This document shows positions 8,203-16,923 of a stretch of 64,000 nt of DNA, piece after piece (position 1 is the first letter of the stretch; each line of letters begins with the position of its first letter). The position numbers were made by a program, and so were the translations under genes. Below the pieces are notes generated by a model. The model did no database searches and had not been told where the DNA came from. It worked only from the letters and a program-made list of their open reading frames with translations. The stretch covers positions 124,001-188,000 of the forward strand of contig NZ_KQ949090.1 in NCBI RefSeq assembly GCF_001514305.1. Direction: 5' to 3'. The DNA comes from Streptomyces dysideae. Lineage in GTDB: Bacteria; Actinomycetota; Actinomycetes; Streptomycetales; Streptomycetaceae.

Positions 8203-9399
8203 GTGTCAGGCTTACGTGCCCAGCGGCTGGCCGCACGCAGGTCCGAGCGCAGGCGGGCCGCCCGGCGCAGCGCCATGGTCGCCGCGGCCTCCGTCGTGGT
8301 CGCCGTCGGAACCGCGACCGGGATGATGTCCGCGCTCGACGACCGGCGCGCCTCCGACGAGGCCCGCCCCGAGGTCACCGCGTCACCGCGCCTGGAGCCC
8401 CTGCCCGTCGTGCCGTCGCCGTCCCCGTCGGTCACCGAGTCCGCTTCCCCCACTCCTTCTTCGAAGAAGAAGGCGAGCCCCTCGCCCTCGCCCCCGCCGG
8501 CCAGGACGGAGAAGAAGAGGCAGCCGCCCGTGGTGTCCTCCCGCCTCTACCGCCATCCCCGGTCCCAGGTCCTCGACTGGGTCCGCGCCAACTCCGGCGA
8601 CCCCCGGCACGCGGTCATAGCGTCCCGGATCGCCGCCCAGCCGGCCGCGGTGTGGTTCGCCGACTTCACGCCGGACACCATCACCGCCCGGGTCCGCGCC
8701 GTCACGTCGTCCGGTTCCGCGCAGGGCCAGGTGCCGGTGGTCGTGGCGTACGCGATCCCGGGCCGCGACTGCGGCGGGCACTCCGAGGGCGGGGCGCCCG
8801 ACCTGGACGCATACGACGCCTGGATCGACAGGTTCGCCGCCGGGCTGGGCGCCGGCGACGTCATCGTCGTCCTGGAGCCCGACGCGGTCGCCCAGGCCGA
8901 CTGTCTCTCCGCCGGTGAACGCGCCGACCGCTTCGCCTCCCTGGCCCGCGCGGGCCGCGTCCTCAAGTCCGCGAACCCCGAGGCCCGCGTCTACTACGAC
9001 GCCGGGCACTCCGGCTGGCACCCGCCCGCGAAACAGGCGGGCTGGCTCAAACAGGCCGGCGCCGCCTCGGCCGCGTCCTCCGACGGCGTCTTCAGCAACG
9101 TCTCCAACTTCCACACCACCGCCGACGAGATCGTCTACGACCGACAGGTCCTCGACGCCCTCGGCGGCCCGACGAGCCTCGGCGCTGTCATCGACACCAG
9201 CCGCAACGGCAACGGCGCACCGACCGACGGGGAGTGGTGCGACCCGGCCGGGCGGAAGATCGGCCGGACGCCGACGCTCAGCACCGGCGAGGCACGGATC
9301 GACGGCTACCTGTGGGTGAAGCTGCCGGGGGAGTCGGACGGCTGCAAGGGAAAGCCAGGGACGTTCACACCGTCGTACGCCTATGACCTGGCGCAGTGA
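8203..9399 (+). CDS. Secreted/membrane-anchored glycoside hydrolase family 6 (endoglucanase-like)
   Basis: A 398-residue protein. An Arg-rich N-terminus and one hydrophobic segment (AAASVVVAVGTATG) are followed by a Ser/Pro/Lys linker and a GH6 catalytic domain from about residue 115. GH6 hallmarks are YAIPGRDCGGHSEGG (Asp of the catalytic region), VVLEPDAVAQ (general-acid Asp), YYDAGHSGWHPP, IDTSRNGNG and WVKLPGESDGC. No carbohydrate-binding module is present. The GTG at 8203, preceded by GGAGGGGGAG, is chosen over an in-frame ATG at 8134. It probably hydrolyses beta-1,4-glucan outside the cell. No CebR-like operator was identified. Confidence 0.9.
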   Translation: MSGLRAQRLAARRSERRRAARRSAMVAAASVVVAVGTATGMMSALDDRRASDEARPEVTASPRLEPLPVVPSPSPSVTESASPTPSSKKKASPSPSPPPARTEKKRQPPVVSSRLYRHPRSQVLDWVRANSGDPRHAVIASRIAAQPAAVWFADFTPDTITARVRAVTSSGSAQGQVPVVVAYAIPGRDCGGHSEGGAPDLDAYDAWIDRFAAGLGAGDVIVVLEPDAVAQADCLSAGERADRFASLARAGRVLKSANPEARVYYDAGHSGWHPPAKQAGWLKQAGAASAASSDGVFSNVSNFHTTADEIVYDRQVLDALGGPTSLGAVIDTSRNGNGAPTDGEWCDPAGRKIGRTPTLSTGEARIDGYLWVKLPGESDGCKGKPGTFTPSYAYDLAQ

Positions 9400-9405
9400 A
9401 ACGCC

Positions 9406-9646
9406 GGGATCTTACCGACCGAGCTGTGGGAGGCGCGCGGTGTCCGCTTCGAGGGCGACTGGGCGGCGGCGGGCGACGCCTGCAACGTCGTCGTACGGCT
9501 TCCGCTTCTGCTCGGCCGACGGGGCGGTGACGTACGCGCACGGCACCCGGGTGCTGGTCCGGCTGGATGCCGGGACGCTGCGCCCGGCGCCGTGGAGCGA
9601 CCGGTTCAGGGCCGCGGGCCGGGAACTGCGGCGTCCGGACGCGTGA
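9406..9646 (+). pseudogene. Frameshifted remnant, possibly of an acyl-CoA thioesterase
   Basis: One frame starts with ELWEARGVRFEGDWAAAG and another continues with FRFCSADGAVTYAHGTRVLV and RPAPWSDRFRAAGREL. The second part resembles the C-terminus of hot-dog-fold thioesterases as I remember them. No start codon and ribosome-binding site allow a whole gene. The right end overlaps the 3' end of the convergent MFS gene. A frameshifted 3' fragment is likely; the family is tentative. Confidence 0.35.
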
Positions 9647-10817
9647 CCTTCGGGCGGTCCCGGTCGCCGGTGCGCAGTACGCCCGCGAGCACCGCGACCC
9701 CGCAGGCCAGCACCGTCACCAGGCCGAACGACACCACCAGGCTGGTCGCCTGGGCCAGACCCCCGATCGCGCTCGGGGCGATGAGCCCCGACGTGTACGT
9801 GATCGTCGCGACGCCCGCGATGGCCTGGCTGGGGTTGGGGCCGCTGCGGCCCGCCGCCGCGAAGCACAGCGGGACGACCACCGCGATGCCCAGGCCCAGC
9901 AGCGCGAACCCGCTCATCGCCACCGCCGGATGGTCCGCGACGACGATGAGCAGCCCGCCGAGGGCGGCGAGGACGCCGCTCGCCCGGACCGTGCGCACCG
10001 AGCCGTAGCGGTCCACCACCTTGTCGCCCGCGATCCGGGCGATCGCCATGGTGAGCGTGAAGCCCGTGGTGCAGGCGGCCGCGAGACCGGCCGAGCTGTC
10101 CAGCTGGTCGCGCAGATAGACCGCCGACCAGTCCAGGCTCGCGCCCTCCGCGAACACCGCGCAGAACCCGACCGCACCGATGAGCAGCGCCGACCGGGGC
10201 GGCAGTGCGAACCTCGGCGGCGGCTCCTCGTCCTCGGCGGGCTGGAGGTCCAGCACCCACTGGCAGGACAGGACGCCGAGGAGGGTGAGGACCGCCGCCG
10301 CGAGCGCGTGGTGGACGCGCGCGTCCGCGCCCAGGTGCGCGGCGAGGGTGCCGCCCGCCGAGCCGATCAGGGCGCCCGCGCTCCACATGCCGTGCAGGCC
10401 GGACATGATCGAGCGGCCCAGGCGGTTCTCGACCTCCACGCCGAGCGCGTTCATCGCGACGTCCCCCATGCCGGCCGTGGCGCCGTAGGTGAACAGGGCC
10501 AGGCAGAGGGTGAGCAGGTTCGGGGCGAGGGACGGCAGGGTCAGCGACAGCGTCCAGAGGGCGATCAGCCCGCGCAGGGCGTTCCGGGCGCCGAAGCGGT
10601 GCGTGATGCGGCCCGCGACGGGCATCGCGACGGAGGCGCCGAGCGCGGGGAAGGCGAGGGCGATGCCCAGCTGGCCCGCGCTGACGCCGGCATGGTCCTG
10701 GATCCACGGGACGCGGGTCGCGAACGAGCCGGTGACGGCGCCGTGCACGGCGAAGACGGCGGCCACGGCGTAGCGGGCGCGCTTGACCTCGCGTTGGCTG
10801 TAGACCACGTTGCTCAT
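9606..10817 (-). CDS. MFS transporter
   Basis: A 403-residue, 12-helix major facilitator transporter. The start (AVFAVHGAVTGSFATRVPWI) and the motif GRITHRFGARNALRGL resemble the YbjJ/sugar-MFS group. It is transcribed away from a ROK-family regulator, and the 147-bp gap holds a palindrome, so repression by that regulator is likely. The C-terminal ten residues extend over the thioesterase-like remnant. Substrate unknown, possibly a sugar or drug. Confidence 0.88.
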   Translation of the reverse strand: MSNVVYSQREVKRARYAVAAVFAVHGAVTGSFATRVPWIQDHAGVSAGQLGIALAFPALGASVAMPVAGRITHRFGARNALRGLIALWTLSLTLPSLAPNLLTLCLALFTYGATAGMGDVAMNALGVEVENRLGRSIMSGLHGMWSAGALIGSAGGTLAAHLGADARVHHALAAAVLTLLGVLSCQWVLDLQPAEDEEPPPRFALPPRSALLIGAVGFCAVFAEGASLDWSAVYLRDQLDSSAGLAAACTTGFTLTMAIARIAGDKVVDRYGSVRTVRASGVLAALGGLLIVVADHPAVAMSGFALLGLGIAVVVPLCFAAAGRSGPNPSQAIAGVATITYTSGLIAPSAIGGLAQATSLVVSFGLVTVLACGVAVLAGVLRTGDRDRPKVTRPDAAVPGPRP

Positions 10818-10884
10818 TCTCGGGCCAACTCCCCGTCTGCCGTTCCCCGCCGCGCCTCGATGGTGTGCCGCGCCGCGTAAACTA

Positions 10885-10897
10885 GCAGGGACCCTGC
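10885..10897. promoter_or_regulatory. Palindrome in the MFS/ROK divergent promoter region
   Basis: Perfect inverted repeat GCAGGG-A-CCCTGC, followed by an AT-rich TGATAGATAGAGGATTAAA stretch. Its place between a ROK regulator and a divergent transporter fits an operator for that regulator. This is inference from position and symmetry. Confidence 0.45.
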
Positions 10898-10964
10898 CTG
10901 ATAGATAGAGGATTAAAGGCTGCGCGGCTCTCGCACGATCCCGCCGATCTGGAAGGATCCCGGC

Positions 10965-12263
10965 ATGCCCGCATCACCGAGCACCGCCCGGGCCATCAAC
11001 GACCGGCTCGCCCTGCGCCTGCTCCAGCAGCAGGGCCCGTTGACGGCAGGGCAGCTGAAGCAGCTGACCGGCCTGTCCCGGCCGACCGTCGCCGACCTCG
11101 TCGAACGTCTCACCGTGTCCGGCCTGATCGCCGTGGCCGGGGAGTCCGGCGAGCAGCGGCGCGGCCCGAACGCCAAGCTGTACGGCATCGTCGCCGACCT
11201 CGCCCATCTGGCGGCCCTGGACGTCCGCACGGAGGGCGTGTCGGTGGTCGTGTCCGACCTGGTGGGTACGGTCCTCGCCGAGGCGTCGGTGCCGATCGGC
11301 GGGGACACGGGGACGGGGCCCGCGGTGGAGCGGGCGGTGACGCTGGTGGAGCAGGTGGCGAAGGAGGCGGGCGCGGACCGGCTGCACACGGTGGGCATCG
11401 GCGCGCCGGGCCTGATCGCACCGGCGACCGGGGAACTCCGCAATTCATCCGGCCTGCCCGAATGGCACCGCCGCCTGGTCGCCGCCCTCCAGGAACGGCT
11501 CCCCGAGACCCGCATCACCGTCGAGAACGAGACCAACCTCGCCGCGCTGGCGGAGCAACGGGCGGGAGCGGCACAGGACCGCGACACGTTCGTCCTGCTG
11601 TGGCTCGGCCACGGCACGGGCGCGGCGGTGGTCCTGGACGGCGCACTGCGCCGCGGGGCCTCGGGCGGTACCGGAGAGATCGGGTTCCTGCCGGTGCCGG
11701 GCACGACGTCACTGCCCTCGGCGACGGACTGCGAGGGCGGATTCCACTCCCTGGCGGGTTCGGCGGCAATCGTGCGGCTCGCGGAGAAGCACGGGGTGAC
11801 GGCCGAGGCGGCGGGGGCCGAGCCGCGGGGGGCGGGGGTTGTTCGGGAGGCGGTGGGGCTGGTTCTGGGCCCGGTGGCGTTGCTCGGATCACGGCCGGTC
11901 TCCGAGGCCACCGCGCCCGGCGACCGGACTCGCACTCCCCACAGCCCCGCGCCCGCCGGCCCGTCTCCCGCCGCCCCGGCCGCCGCCCGCTTCCTGGACG
12001 ACCTCGCCGACCGCCTCGCCATCGGCGTCGCCTCCGTCGTCGCCGTGCTGGATCCCGGGTGCGTGGTCCTCGGCGGGGAGGTCGGACAGGCCGGCGGTGA
12101 GGTCCTCGCCCGGCGGGTGGAGGAGCGCATCCGCCGGATGTCGCCGCTGCCCACGGTCGTGCGGCCCAGCAGCCTGGGCGGCAGCGCCGTACTGCGCGGA
12201 GCGCTGCTGACGGCACGGGACCAGGCACAGGACGAGTTGTTCGGACCGCCGGACAGAGCCTAG
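10965..12263 (+). CDS. ROK-family transcriptional regulator
   Basis: A 432-residue protein: an N-terminal winged helix (LKQLTGLSRPTVADLVERL, residues about 26-46) joined to a ROK sugar-kinase-like domain with the phosphate-binding IGAPGLIAP and a GGTGEIGFLPV motif. The classical ROK zinc motif CxCGxxGCxE is reduced to DCEGGFHSLAG, so zinc binding may be lost. A 45-residue Pro/Ala-rich insert lies around residues 295-345. The ATG follows GGAAGGATC. It probably senses a sugar or related ligand and controls the divergent MFS gene. Confidence 0.88.
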   Translation: MPASPSTARAINDRLALRLLQQQGPLTAGQLKQLTGLSRPTVADLVERLTVSGLIAVAGESGEQRRGPNAKLYGIVADLAHLAALDVRTEGVSVVVSDLVGTVLAEASVPIGGDTGTGPAVERAVTLVEQVAKEAGADRLHTVGIGAPGLIAPATGELRNSSGLPEWHRRLVAALQERLPETRITVENETNLAALAEQRAGAAQDRDTFVLLWLGHGTGAAVVLDGALRRGASGGTGEIGFLPVPGTTSLPSATDCEGGFHSLAGSAAIVRLAEKHGVTAEAAGAEPRGAGVVREAVGLVLGPVALLGSRPVSEATAPGDRTRTPHSPAPAGPSPAAPAAARFLDDLADRLAIGVASVVAVLDPGCVVLGGEVGQAGGEVLARRVEERIRRMSPLPTVVRPSSLGGSAVLRGALLTARDQAQDELFGPPDRA

Positions 12264-12355
12264 CCGCGCCACAGCCTGCCGGACCGGTGGCCGCGTCTCA
12301 CTCCCGAAGGATCGCGAGCCGCGTCAGGCTGTGCCGTCCCCGAACCGCACGTCAG

Positions 12356-13102
12356 CTACTCCCCCCCGAACCGCCGCCCCAGATACTCCTCGAACGTCCC
12401 CTTCCCGACCGCGTGTTCCGGCGTCAGGTGGCCGCCCGAGCGGAAGCCCCGGTACGCCCTCCCCGTGAGCGGCACCTTCACCACGGCCCGCTTCCGCCCC
12501 GTCGCCTTCAGGTACGCCCGGGCCAGTGACTCGAACGAGCGCACCTCGGGACCGCCCATGTCCTGGACCCGTCCCGCCGGCGCGCCCTGGGCCAGCTCGG
12601 CGAGCCGGGCCGCGACCTCCGCGACCTCGATCGGCTGGTCCCGTACGCCGGCCGGCAGCAGCATGACCGGCGGCTTGGACAGGATGGCGAACAGTTGTGC
12701 GAGGAGGTCGTGGAACTGGGTCGTCCGCAGCACCGTCCAGCCGATCCCCGACCCCTCGATCAGCTGCTCCACCGCGAGCTTGGTGTTGTAGTAGCCGAAC
12801 GGCACCCGGTCGATGCCGACGATCGAGATGTACACGAGATGGCCCACCCCGGCCTGCCGCGCCGCCGCGATCAGATGCGCGGCGGCCTCCTCGTCACCGC
12901 CGCGCGGCGAACTCGCGCAGTGCACGATCGTGTCCACGCCCGCGACGGCCGCGTCCAGCAAGCTGCCGCCCTCGCGCAGATCGACGGCGTACGGCTGGGC
13001 GTGCCGGCTGAGCACCCGCACCTCGTGCCCGTCCGCACGCAACCGCTCGGTGACGAGCCGTCCGAGCGTTCCGGTGCCGCCGGTCACCAGGATCGTCGTC
13101 AT
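12356..13102 (-). CDS. NmrA/SDR-type NAD(P)-binding protein
   Basis: A 248-residue atypical short-chain dehydrogenase. The N-terminal dinucleotide motif is TGGTGTLG. It continues with IVHCASSPRG and YNTKLAVEQLI, where the YxxxK is shifted as in atypical SDRs and NmrA-like redox sensors. The ATG at 13102 is chosen because it begins the Rossmann fold directly and has GAAGGGG upstream; the frame extends further but without plausible protein. Single gene; substrate unknown. Confidence 0.85.
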   Translation of the reverse strand: MTTILVTGGTGTLGRLVTERLRADGHEVRVLSRHAQPYAVDLREGGSLLDAAVAGVDTIVHCASSPRGGDEEAAAHLIAAARQAGVGHLVYISIVGIDRVPFGYYNTKLAVEQLIEGSGIGWTVLRTTQFHDLLAQLFAILSKPPVMLLPAGVRDQPIEVAEVAARLAELAQGAPAGRVQDMGGPEVRSFESLARAYLKATGRKRAVVKVPLTGRAYRGFRSGGHLTPEHAVGKGTFEEYLGRRFGGE

Positions 13103-13258
13103 GCTGTTCAGCCCCTTCGGACACCGGGCGCTCCCGGGTGGAGCGCCCTTCACCGACTGGGACGAGTACGCCGTGCCAAATGTGACACCGCCGCACGTTG
13201 AAGGCCCGGCGGCGGGCAAGGGCCGTCGTCACCGCCGCCGGACCGGTCCACAGGGGGC

Positions 13259-13369
13259 TCAGCAGGTCCCGAGGTCCTGCCGCACACCCCACTCGCCCGT
13301 GGTGCCGGGCTCCTCGCCCTTCGCCCAGCCGTACGACGGCGCCGCCACCGACAGAGCGAAGTTGCGCAG
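13259..13369 (-). pseudogene. C-terminal remnant of a chitin-active enzyme (end of a CBM5/12 domain)
   Basis: The last residues on the minus strand, WAKGEEPGTTGEWGVRQDLG followed by TC and a stop, match the second half of CBM5/12 (type 3) chitin-binding domains, which typically end KWWTQGEEPGTTGEWGVWxDLGxC. The catalytic domain, signal peptide and start are absent. Immediately upstream lies a chitinase-type promoter, so an internal deletion appears to have removed almost the entire coding region and joined promoter to tail. Confidence 0.6.
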
Positions 13370-13399
13370 ACCATAGAAAGGACTAGACCATAGAGTCAA
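13370..13399 (-). promoter_or_regulatory. Orphan chitinase-type promoter with DasR-like site
   Basis: Minus-strand -35 TTGACT (13394-13399), 18-bp spacer and -10 TATGGT (13370-13375). The spacer carries a DasR-responsive-element-like TGGTCTAGTCC. The layout and flanking TTGGTCC are the same as in the promoter of the intact GH18 gene at 31.5 kb. It now drives only the CBM remnant. Confidence 0.6.
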
Positions 13400-13555
13400 T
13401 AGGTATGGACCAATCTCAAGGGTGGGTGCATGCGCCGGAGTTGCGGCCGCCACGGCCCGCCCGGGAAGTCCAGCGGCAGGGCCTGTGAGCCACCCCACAG
13501 CCTTCACCCGTATGGACATCGATCCGGCGTGGCACACTGGCCCTGTACCAGAAGC

Positions 13556-13684
13556 AGCGCACTCCGGGGTCGGTGAAAGTCCGAACCGGCGGTTACAGTC
13601 CGCGACCCGGTCGCCTCCAGCGACCGGTTGACCAGGTGAAATTCCTGGACCGACGGTTAAAGTCCGGATGGGAGGCAGTGCGCG
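13556..13684 (+). promoter_or_regulatory. FMN riboswitch (RFN element)
   Basis: The conserved RFN core is present in order: GTCGGTGAAAGTCCGAACCG, GGCGGTTACAGTCC, CCAGGTGAAATTCCTGG, GACGGTTAAAGTCC, GGATGGGAGGCAGTGCG. P1 is formed by CGCACTcc at the left and ggAGGCAGTGCG at the right. It lies 147 bp before ribE and should shut down the operon when FMN is plentiful. Confidence 0.96.
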
Positions 13685-13830
13685 GCGGGCGGGCATTCGT
13701 GCGCGCCGCCGTATCGGTTCGTCCATGAGGCGAGCCCTGTCCGGCGTCGCCCTCGGTGTTCCCGCTCGTACATTCTGTCGTCATCGACAGCCCCGGAGTC
13801 CGTGCCCGAAGAGGCAGGAGGACCCGGGAA

Positions 13831-14433
13831 GTGTTCACCGGAATCGTCGAAGAGCTGGGCGAGGTCACCGCCGTCGAGAACCTCGACGACGCCTCCCGTT
13901 TCCGGCTGCGTGGCCCCGTCGTCACCGAGGGCGCGAAGCATGGCGACTCCATCGCCGTGAACGGCGTGTGTCTCACCGTCGTCGACCACGAGGGCGACGA
14001 GTTCACCGCCGACGTCATGGCCGAGACCCTGAACCGCTCCAGCCTGGGCGTCCTCGCCGTCGGCTCCCGCGTCAACCTCGAACGCCCCATGGCCCTGGGC
14101 GCACGCCTCGGTGGGCACATCGTGCAGGGACACGTCGACGGCACCGGCACGGTGCTGGGGCGCAAGCCGTCCGACAACTGGGAGCTCGTGAAGATCTCCC
14201 TCCCCGCGGACCTCACGCGTTACGTCGTCGAGAAGGGCTCCATCACCGTCGACGGCATCAGCCTCACCGTCGTCGACGCCGGCCCCGACTACTTCACCGT
14301 CAGCCTCATCCCCACCACCCTCGACCTGACCACGCTCGGCCTCAAGCAGCCCGGCGACCCGGTCAACCTCGAGGTCGACGTCATCGCCAAGTACGTCGAG
14401 CGGCTGCTGGGCACCCAGGGGGCGACCCGGTGA
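13831..14433 (+). CDS. ribE: Riboflavin synthase, alpha subunit
   Basis: A 200-residue enzyme made of two homologous lumazine-binding repeats, starting FTGIVEELGEV and repeating near residue 98 after LGGHIVQGHVDGTG. It dismutates two 6,7-dimethyl-8-ribityllumazine molecules to riboflavin and the pyrimidine precursor. The family N-terminus MFTGI fixes the GTG at 13831 as start; an ATG further upstream would add 25 non-homologous residues. First gene of the FMN-riboswitch operon; its stop overlaps the ribM start. Confidence 0.96.
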   Translation: MFTGIVEELGEVTAVENLDDASRFRLRGPVVTEGAKHGDSIAVNGVCLTVVDHEGDEFTADVMAETLNRSSLGVLAVGSRVNLERPMALGARLGGHIVQGHVDGTGTVLGRKPSDNWELVKISLPADLTRYVVEKGSITVDGISLTVVDAGPDYFTVSLIPTTLDLTTLGLKQPGDPVNLEVDVIAKYVERLLGTQGATR

Positions 14434-15080
14434 ACTCGCTGAACTCCGAGGCGTTCGTGCTGTTCGACCAGCACATCCTGTGGTCGGACATGATCGGTAA
14501 CATCTTCGGTCTGGTCGCCCTCGCCCTCGGCTGGCGGCGCTCCATCTGGAGCTGGCCCGTGCAGTTCCTGGCCGGCCTCATCCTCTTCGGCGCCTTCTTC
14601 GGCCACCTGACCGGCAGCGCCGGCAAGCAGGCCATCGTCATGCTGGTCGCCCTGTACGGCTGGTGGCAGTGGAACCGCAACAGGGGCCGGGCCGAAGACG
14701 GTGGCGACGGCCACATCACCCCCCGGTTCGCCAACTGGCGCGAGCGCGCGGTGATGGCCGGCGCGGCCGCCGCCGGCACGGTCGCGGTGGCGCTGCTCTT
14801 CAAGGCGTACCCGACCCTGTCCTGGGACCCGTGGCCGGACGCCTACATCTTCGTCGGCACCATCGTCGCCATGTACGCCCAGGCGCGCGGCATGGTCGAG
14901 TTCTGGTTCGCCTGGCTGCTCGTCGACCTGGTCGGCGTGCCCCTCAACTTCGCCAACGGCTACGCCTTCTCCGGCTTCGTCTACGTCATCTACGGCGCAC
15001 TCGTCCTGTGGGGCATGCGCGACTGGTGGCTGCGCTCCCGCAAGGTCTCGCAGCCCGTCCTGGAAGGAGCGCCGGCATGA
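14430..15080 (+). CDS. ribM: PnuC-family riboflavin transporter RibM
   Basis: A 216-residue membrane protein with about 6-7 helices and the PnuC-type segments GNIFGLVALALGWRRS, MLVALYGWWQWNR and GTIVAMYAQARGMVEFWF. PnuC homologues inside actinobacterial rib operons (RibM/PnuX) import riboflavin and analogues such as roseoflavin. The GTG start overlaps the ribE stop, and its own stop overlaps the ribBA start (ATGA), so the genes are translationally coupled and under FMN riboswitch control. Confidence 0.92.
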   Translation: MNSLNSEAFVLFDQHILWSDMIGNIFGLVALALGWRRSIWSWPVQFLAGLILFGAFFGHLTGSAGKQAIVMLVALYGWWQWNRNRGRAEDGGDGHITPRFANWRERAVMAGAAAAGTVAVALLFKAYPTLSWDPWPDAYIFVGTIVAMYAQARGMVEFWFAWLLVDLVGVPLNFANGYAFSGFVYVIYGALVLWGMRDWWLRSRKVSQPVLEGAPA

Positions 15081-16378
15081 CTGCGGCACCGATCCTGTAC
15101 AGCACCGACGGTTTCGAGGACTTCGCGCTCGACCCGGTCGAGCAGGCCATCGCCGACATCGCGGCCGGCCGCCCGGTCGTGGTCGTCGACGACGAGGACC
15201 GCGAGAACGAGGGCGACCTCGTCATCGCCGCCGAGAAGGCGACCCCCGAGATCGTCGCCTTCATGATGAGTGAGTGCCGCGGCCTGATCTGCGCCCCCAT
15301 GGAGGGTCCCGAGCTGGACCGGCTCCAGCTGCCGCAGATGGTCGCGGACAACACCGAGTCGATGAAGACCGCGTTCACGGTGAGCGTGGACGCCTCGGCC
15401 GCGCACGGCGTGACCACCGGGATCTCGGCCTCCGACCGCGCGACCACGCTCCAGCTGCTGGCGAGCGGCACCGCCGAACCGACGGACCTGGTCCGCCCCG
15501 GTCACATCTTCCCGCTGCGGGCCAAGCCCGGCGGCGTGCTCGTCCGCAACGGCCACACCGAGGCCGCCGTCGACCTCGCCCGGCTCGCCGGCCTGCGCCC
15601 GGCCGGCGCCATCGTCGAGATCGCCGGTGAGGACGGCCGCATGCTGCGCCTGCCCGAGCTGATCCCGTTCGCCCGCAAGCACGGCCTGACGATCATCTCC
15701 ATCGAGGACCTGATCGCCTACCGCCGCACCTCCGAGCCGACCGTCCGCCGCGAGGCCAGGACTCAGCTGCCCACCGCCTTCGGCAAGTTCACGGCATACG
15801 GCTACCGCTCCACCGTCGACGGCGTCGAACACGTCGCCCTCGTGCACGGCGAGATCCGCGACGGCGAGGACGTCGTCGTCCGCATCCACTCCGAGTGCCT
15901 CACCGGTGACGTCTTCCACTCCCTGCGCTGCGACTGCGGCCCCCAGCTGGACGCCGCCCTGGAACGCATCCAGAGCGAGGGCCGGGGTGTGGTCGTCTAC
16001 CTCCGCGGCCACGAAGGACGCGGCATCGGCCTGCTGTCCAAGCTGCGCGCCTACGAACTCCAGGAACAGGGCCACGACACCCTCGACGCCAACCTGGAAC
16101 TCGGCCTGCCCGCCGACGCCCGCGACTACGGCGCCGGCGCGCAGATCCTGGAGGACCTCGGCGTCCGCAGCGTGCGCCTGATGACCAACAACCCCGACAA
16201 GACCGACGCGCTCCTCCGCCACGGCCTCAAGGTCACCGAGCGGGAGCCGATGCCCGTACAGGCGGGCGAGCACAACCTCCGGTACCTGCGCACCAAGCGC
16301 GACCGGATGGGGCACGACCTGCCCTGGCTGGACCCGGCCCCCGCGGCCGCGTCGGCGGCCACCTGCGGCAACCAGTAA
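15077..16378 (+). CDS. ribBA: Bifunctional 3,4-dihydroxy-2-butanone-4-phosphate synthase / GTP cyclohydrolase II
   Basis: A 433-residue fusion. The RibB half (residues about 1-215) has the acidic loop DDEDRENEGDL and the HGVTTGISASDR motif. The RibA half has the zinc site SECLTGDVFHSLRCDCG and the RGHEGRGIGL catalytic segment. It supplies both precursors of riboflavin, from ribulose-5-phosphate and from GTP. The length and both active sites are complete. Confidence 0.96.
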   Translation: MTAAPILYSTDGFEDFALDPVEQAIADIAAGRPVVVVDDEDRENEGDLVIAAEKATPEIVAFMMSECRGLICAPMEGPELDRLQLPQMVADNTESMKTAFTVSVDASAAHGVTTGISASDRATTLQLLASGTAEPTDLVRPGHIFPLRAKPGGVLVRNGHTEAAVDLARLAGLRPAGAIVEIAGEDGRMLRLPELIPFARKHGLTIISIEDLIAYRRTSEPTVRREARTQLPTAFGKFTAYGYRSTVDGVEHVALVHGEIRDGEDVVVRIHSECLTGDVFHSLRCDCGPQLDAALERIQSEGRGVVVYLRGHEGRGIGLLSKLRAYELQEQGHDTLDANLELGLPADARDYGAGAQILEDLGVRSVRLMTNNPDKTDALLRHGLKVTEREPMPVQAGEHNLRYLRTKRDRMGHDLPWLDPAPAAASAATCGNQ

Positions 16379-16403
16379 GAGATCACCGAGGAGACACGAG
16401 AAC

Positions 16404-16889
16404 GTGAGCGGCAAGGGTGCACCGGAACTGTCCGTACGCAACGTCGGGGACCTGCGGGTCGCCGTCATCGCGGCACAGTGGCACGAGAAGGTGATGGACG
16501 GTCTGGTGAACGGCGCCCTGCGCGCCCTGCACGACCTGGGGATCGACGAGCCGACCCTGCTCCGGGTCCCCGGCAGTTGGGAGCTCCCGGTGGTCGCCAA
16601 GGTCCTCGCGGGCCGCGGCTACGACGCGGTCGTCGCCCTCGGCGTCGTCATCCGCGGCGGCACTCCCCACTTCGAGTACGTGTGCCAGGGCGTCACCCAG
16701 GGCCTCACCCAAGTCTCCGTGGACACCGGCGTCCCCGTCGGCTTCGGCGTACTGACCTGCGACACCGAGGAGCAGGCCCTGGACCGGGCCGGCATCGAGG
16801 GCTCCAGCGAGGACAAGGGGCACGAGGCGGTGACGGCGGCGGTGGCCACGGCGGCCACCCTCCGCTCAGTATCTGAACCATGGCGTTAG
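16404..16889 (+). CDS. ribH: 6,7-dimethyl-8-ribityllumazine synthase
   Basis: A 161-residue lumazine synthase, which condenses the two RibBA-derived precursors and forms a capsid-like oligomer in this family. Seen are VPGSWELP, the catalytic His in TPHFEYVC and the phosphate-binding GIEGSSEDKGHEA. GTG start with AGGAGA upstream. It lies 25 bp after ribBA as the last rib gene. Confidence 0.96.
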   Translation: MSGKGAPELSVRNVGDLRVAVIAAQWHEKVMDGLVNGALRALHDLGIDEPTLLRVPGSWELPVVAKVLAGRGYDAVVALGVVIRGGTPHFEYVCQGVTQGLTQVSVDTGVPVGFGVLTCDTEEQALDRAGIEGSSEDKGHEAVTAAVATAATLRSVSEPWR

Positions 16890-16923
16890 GCCGGTCGGCA
16901 CAACGCGTAAAGTGGGCGCCACC

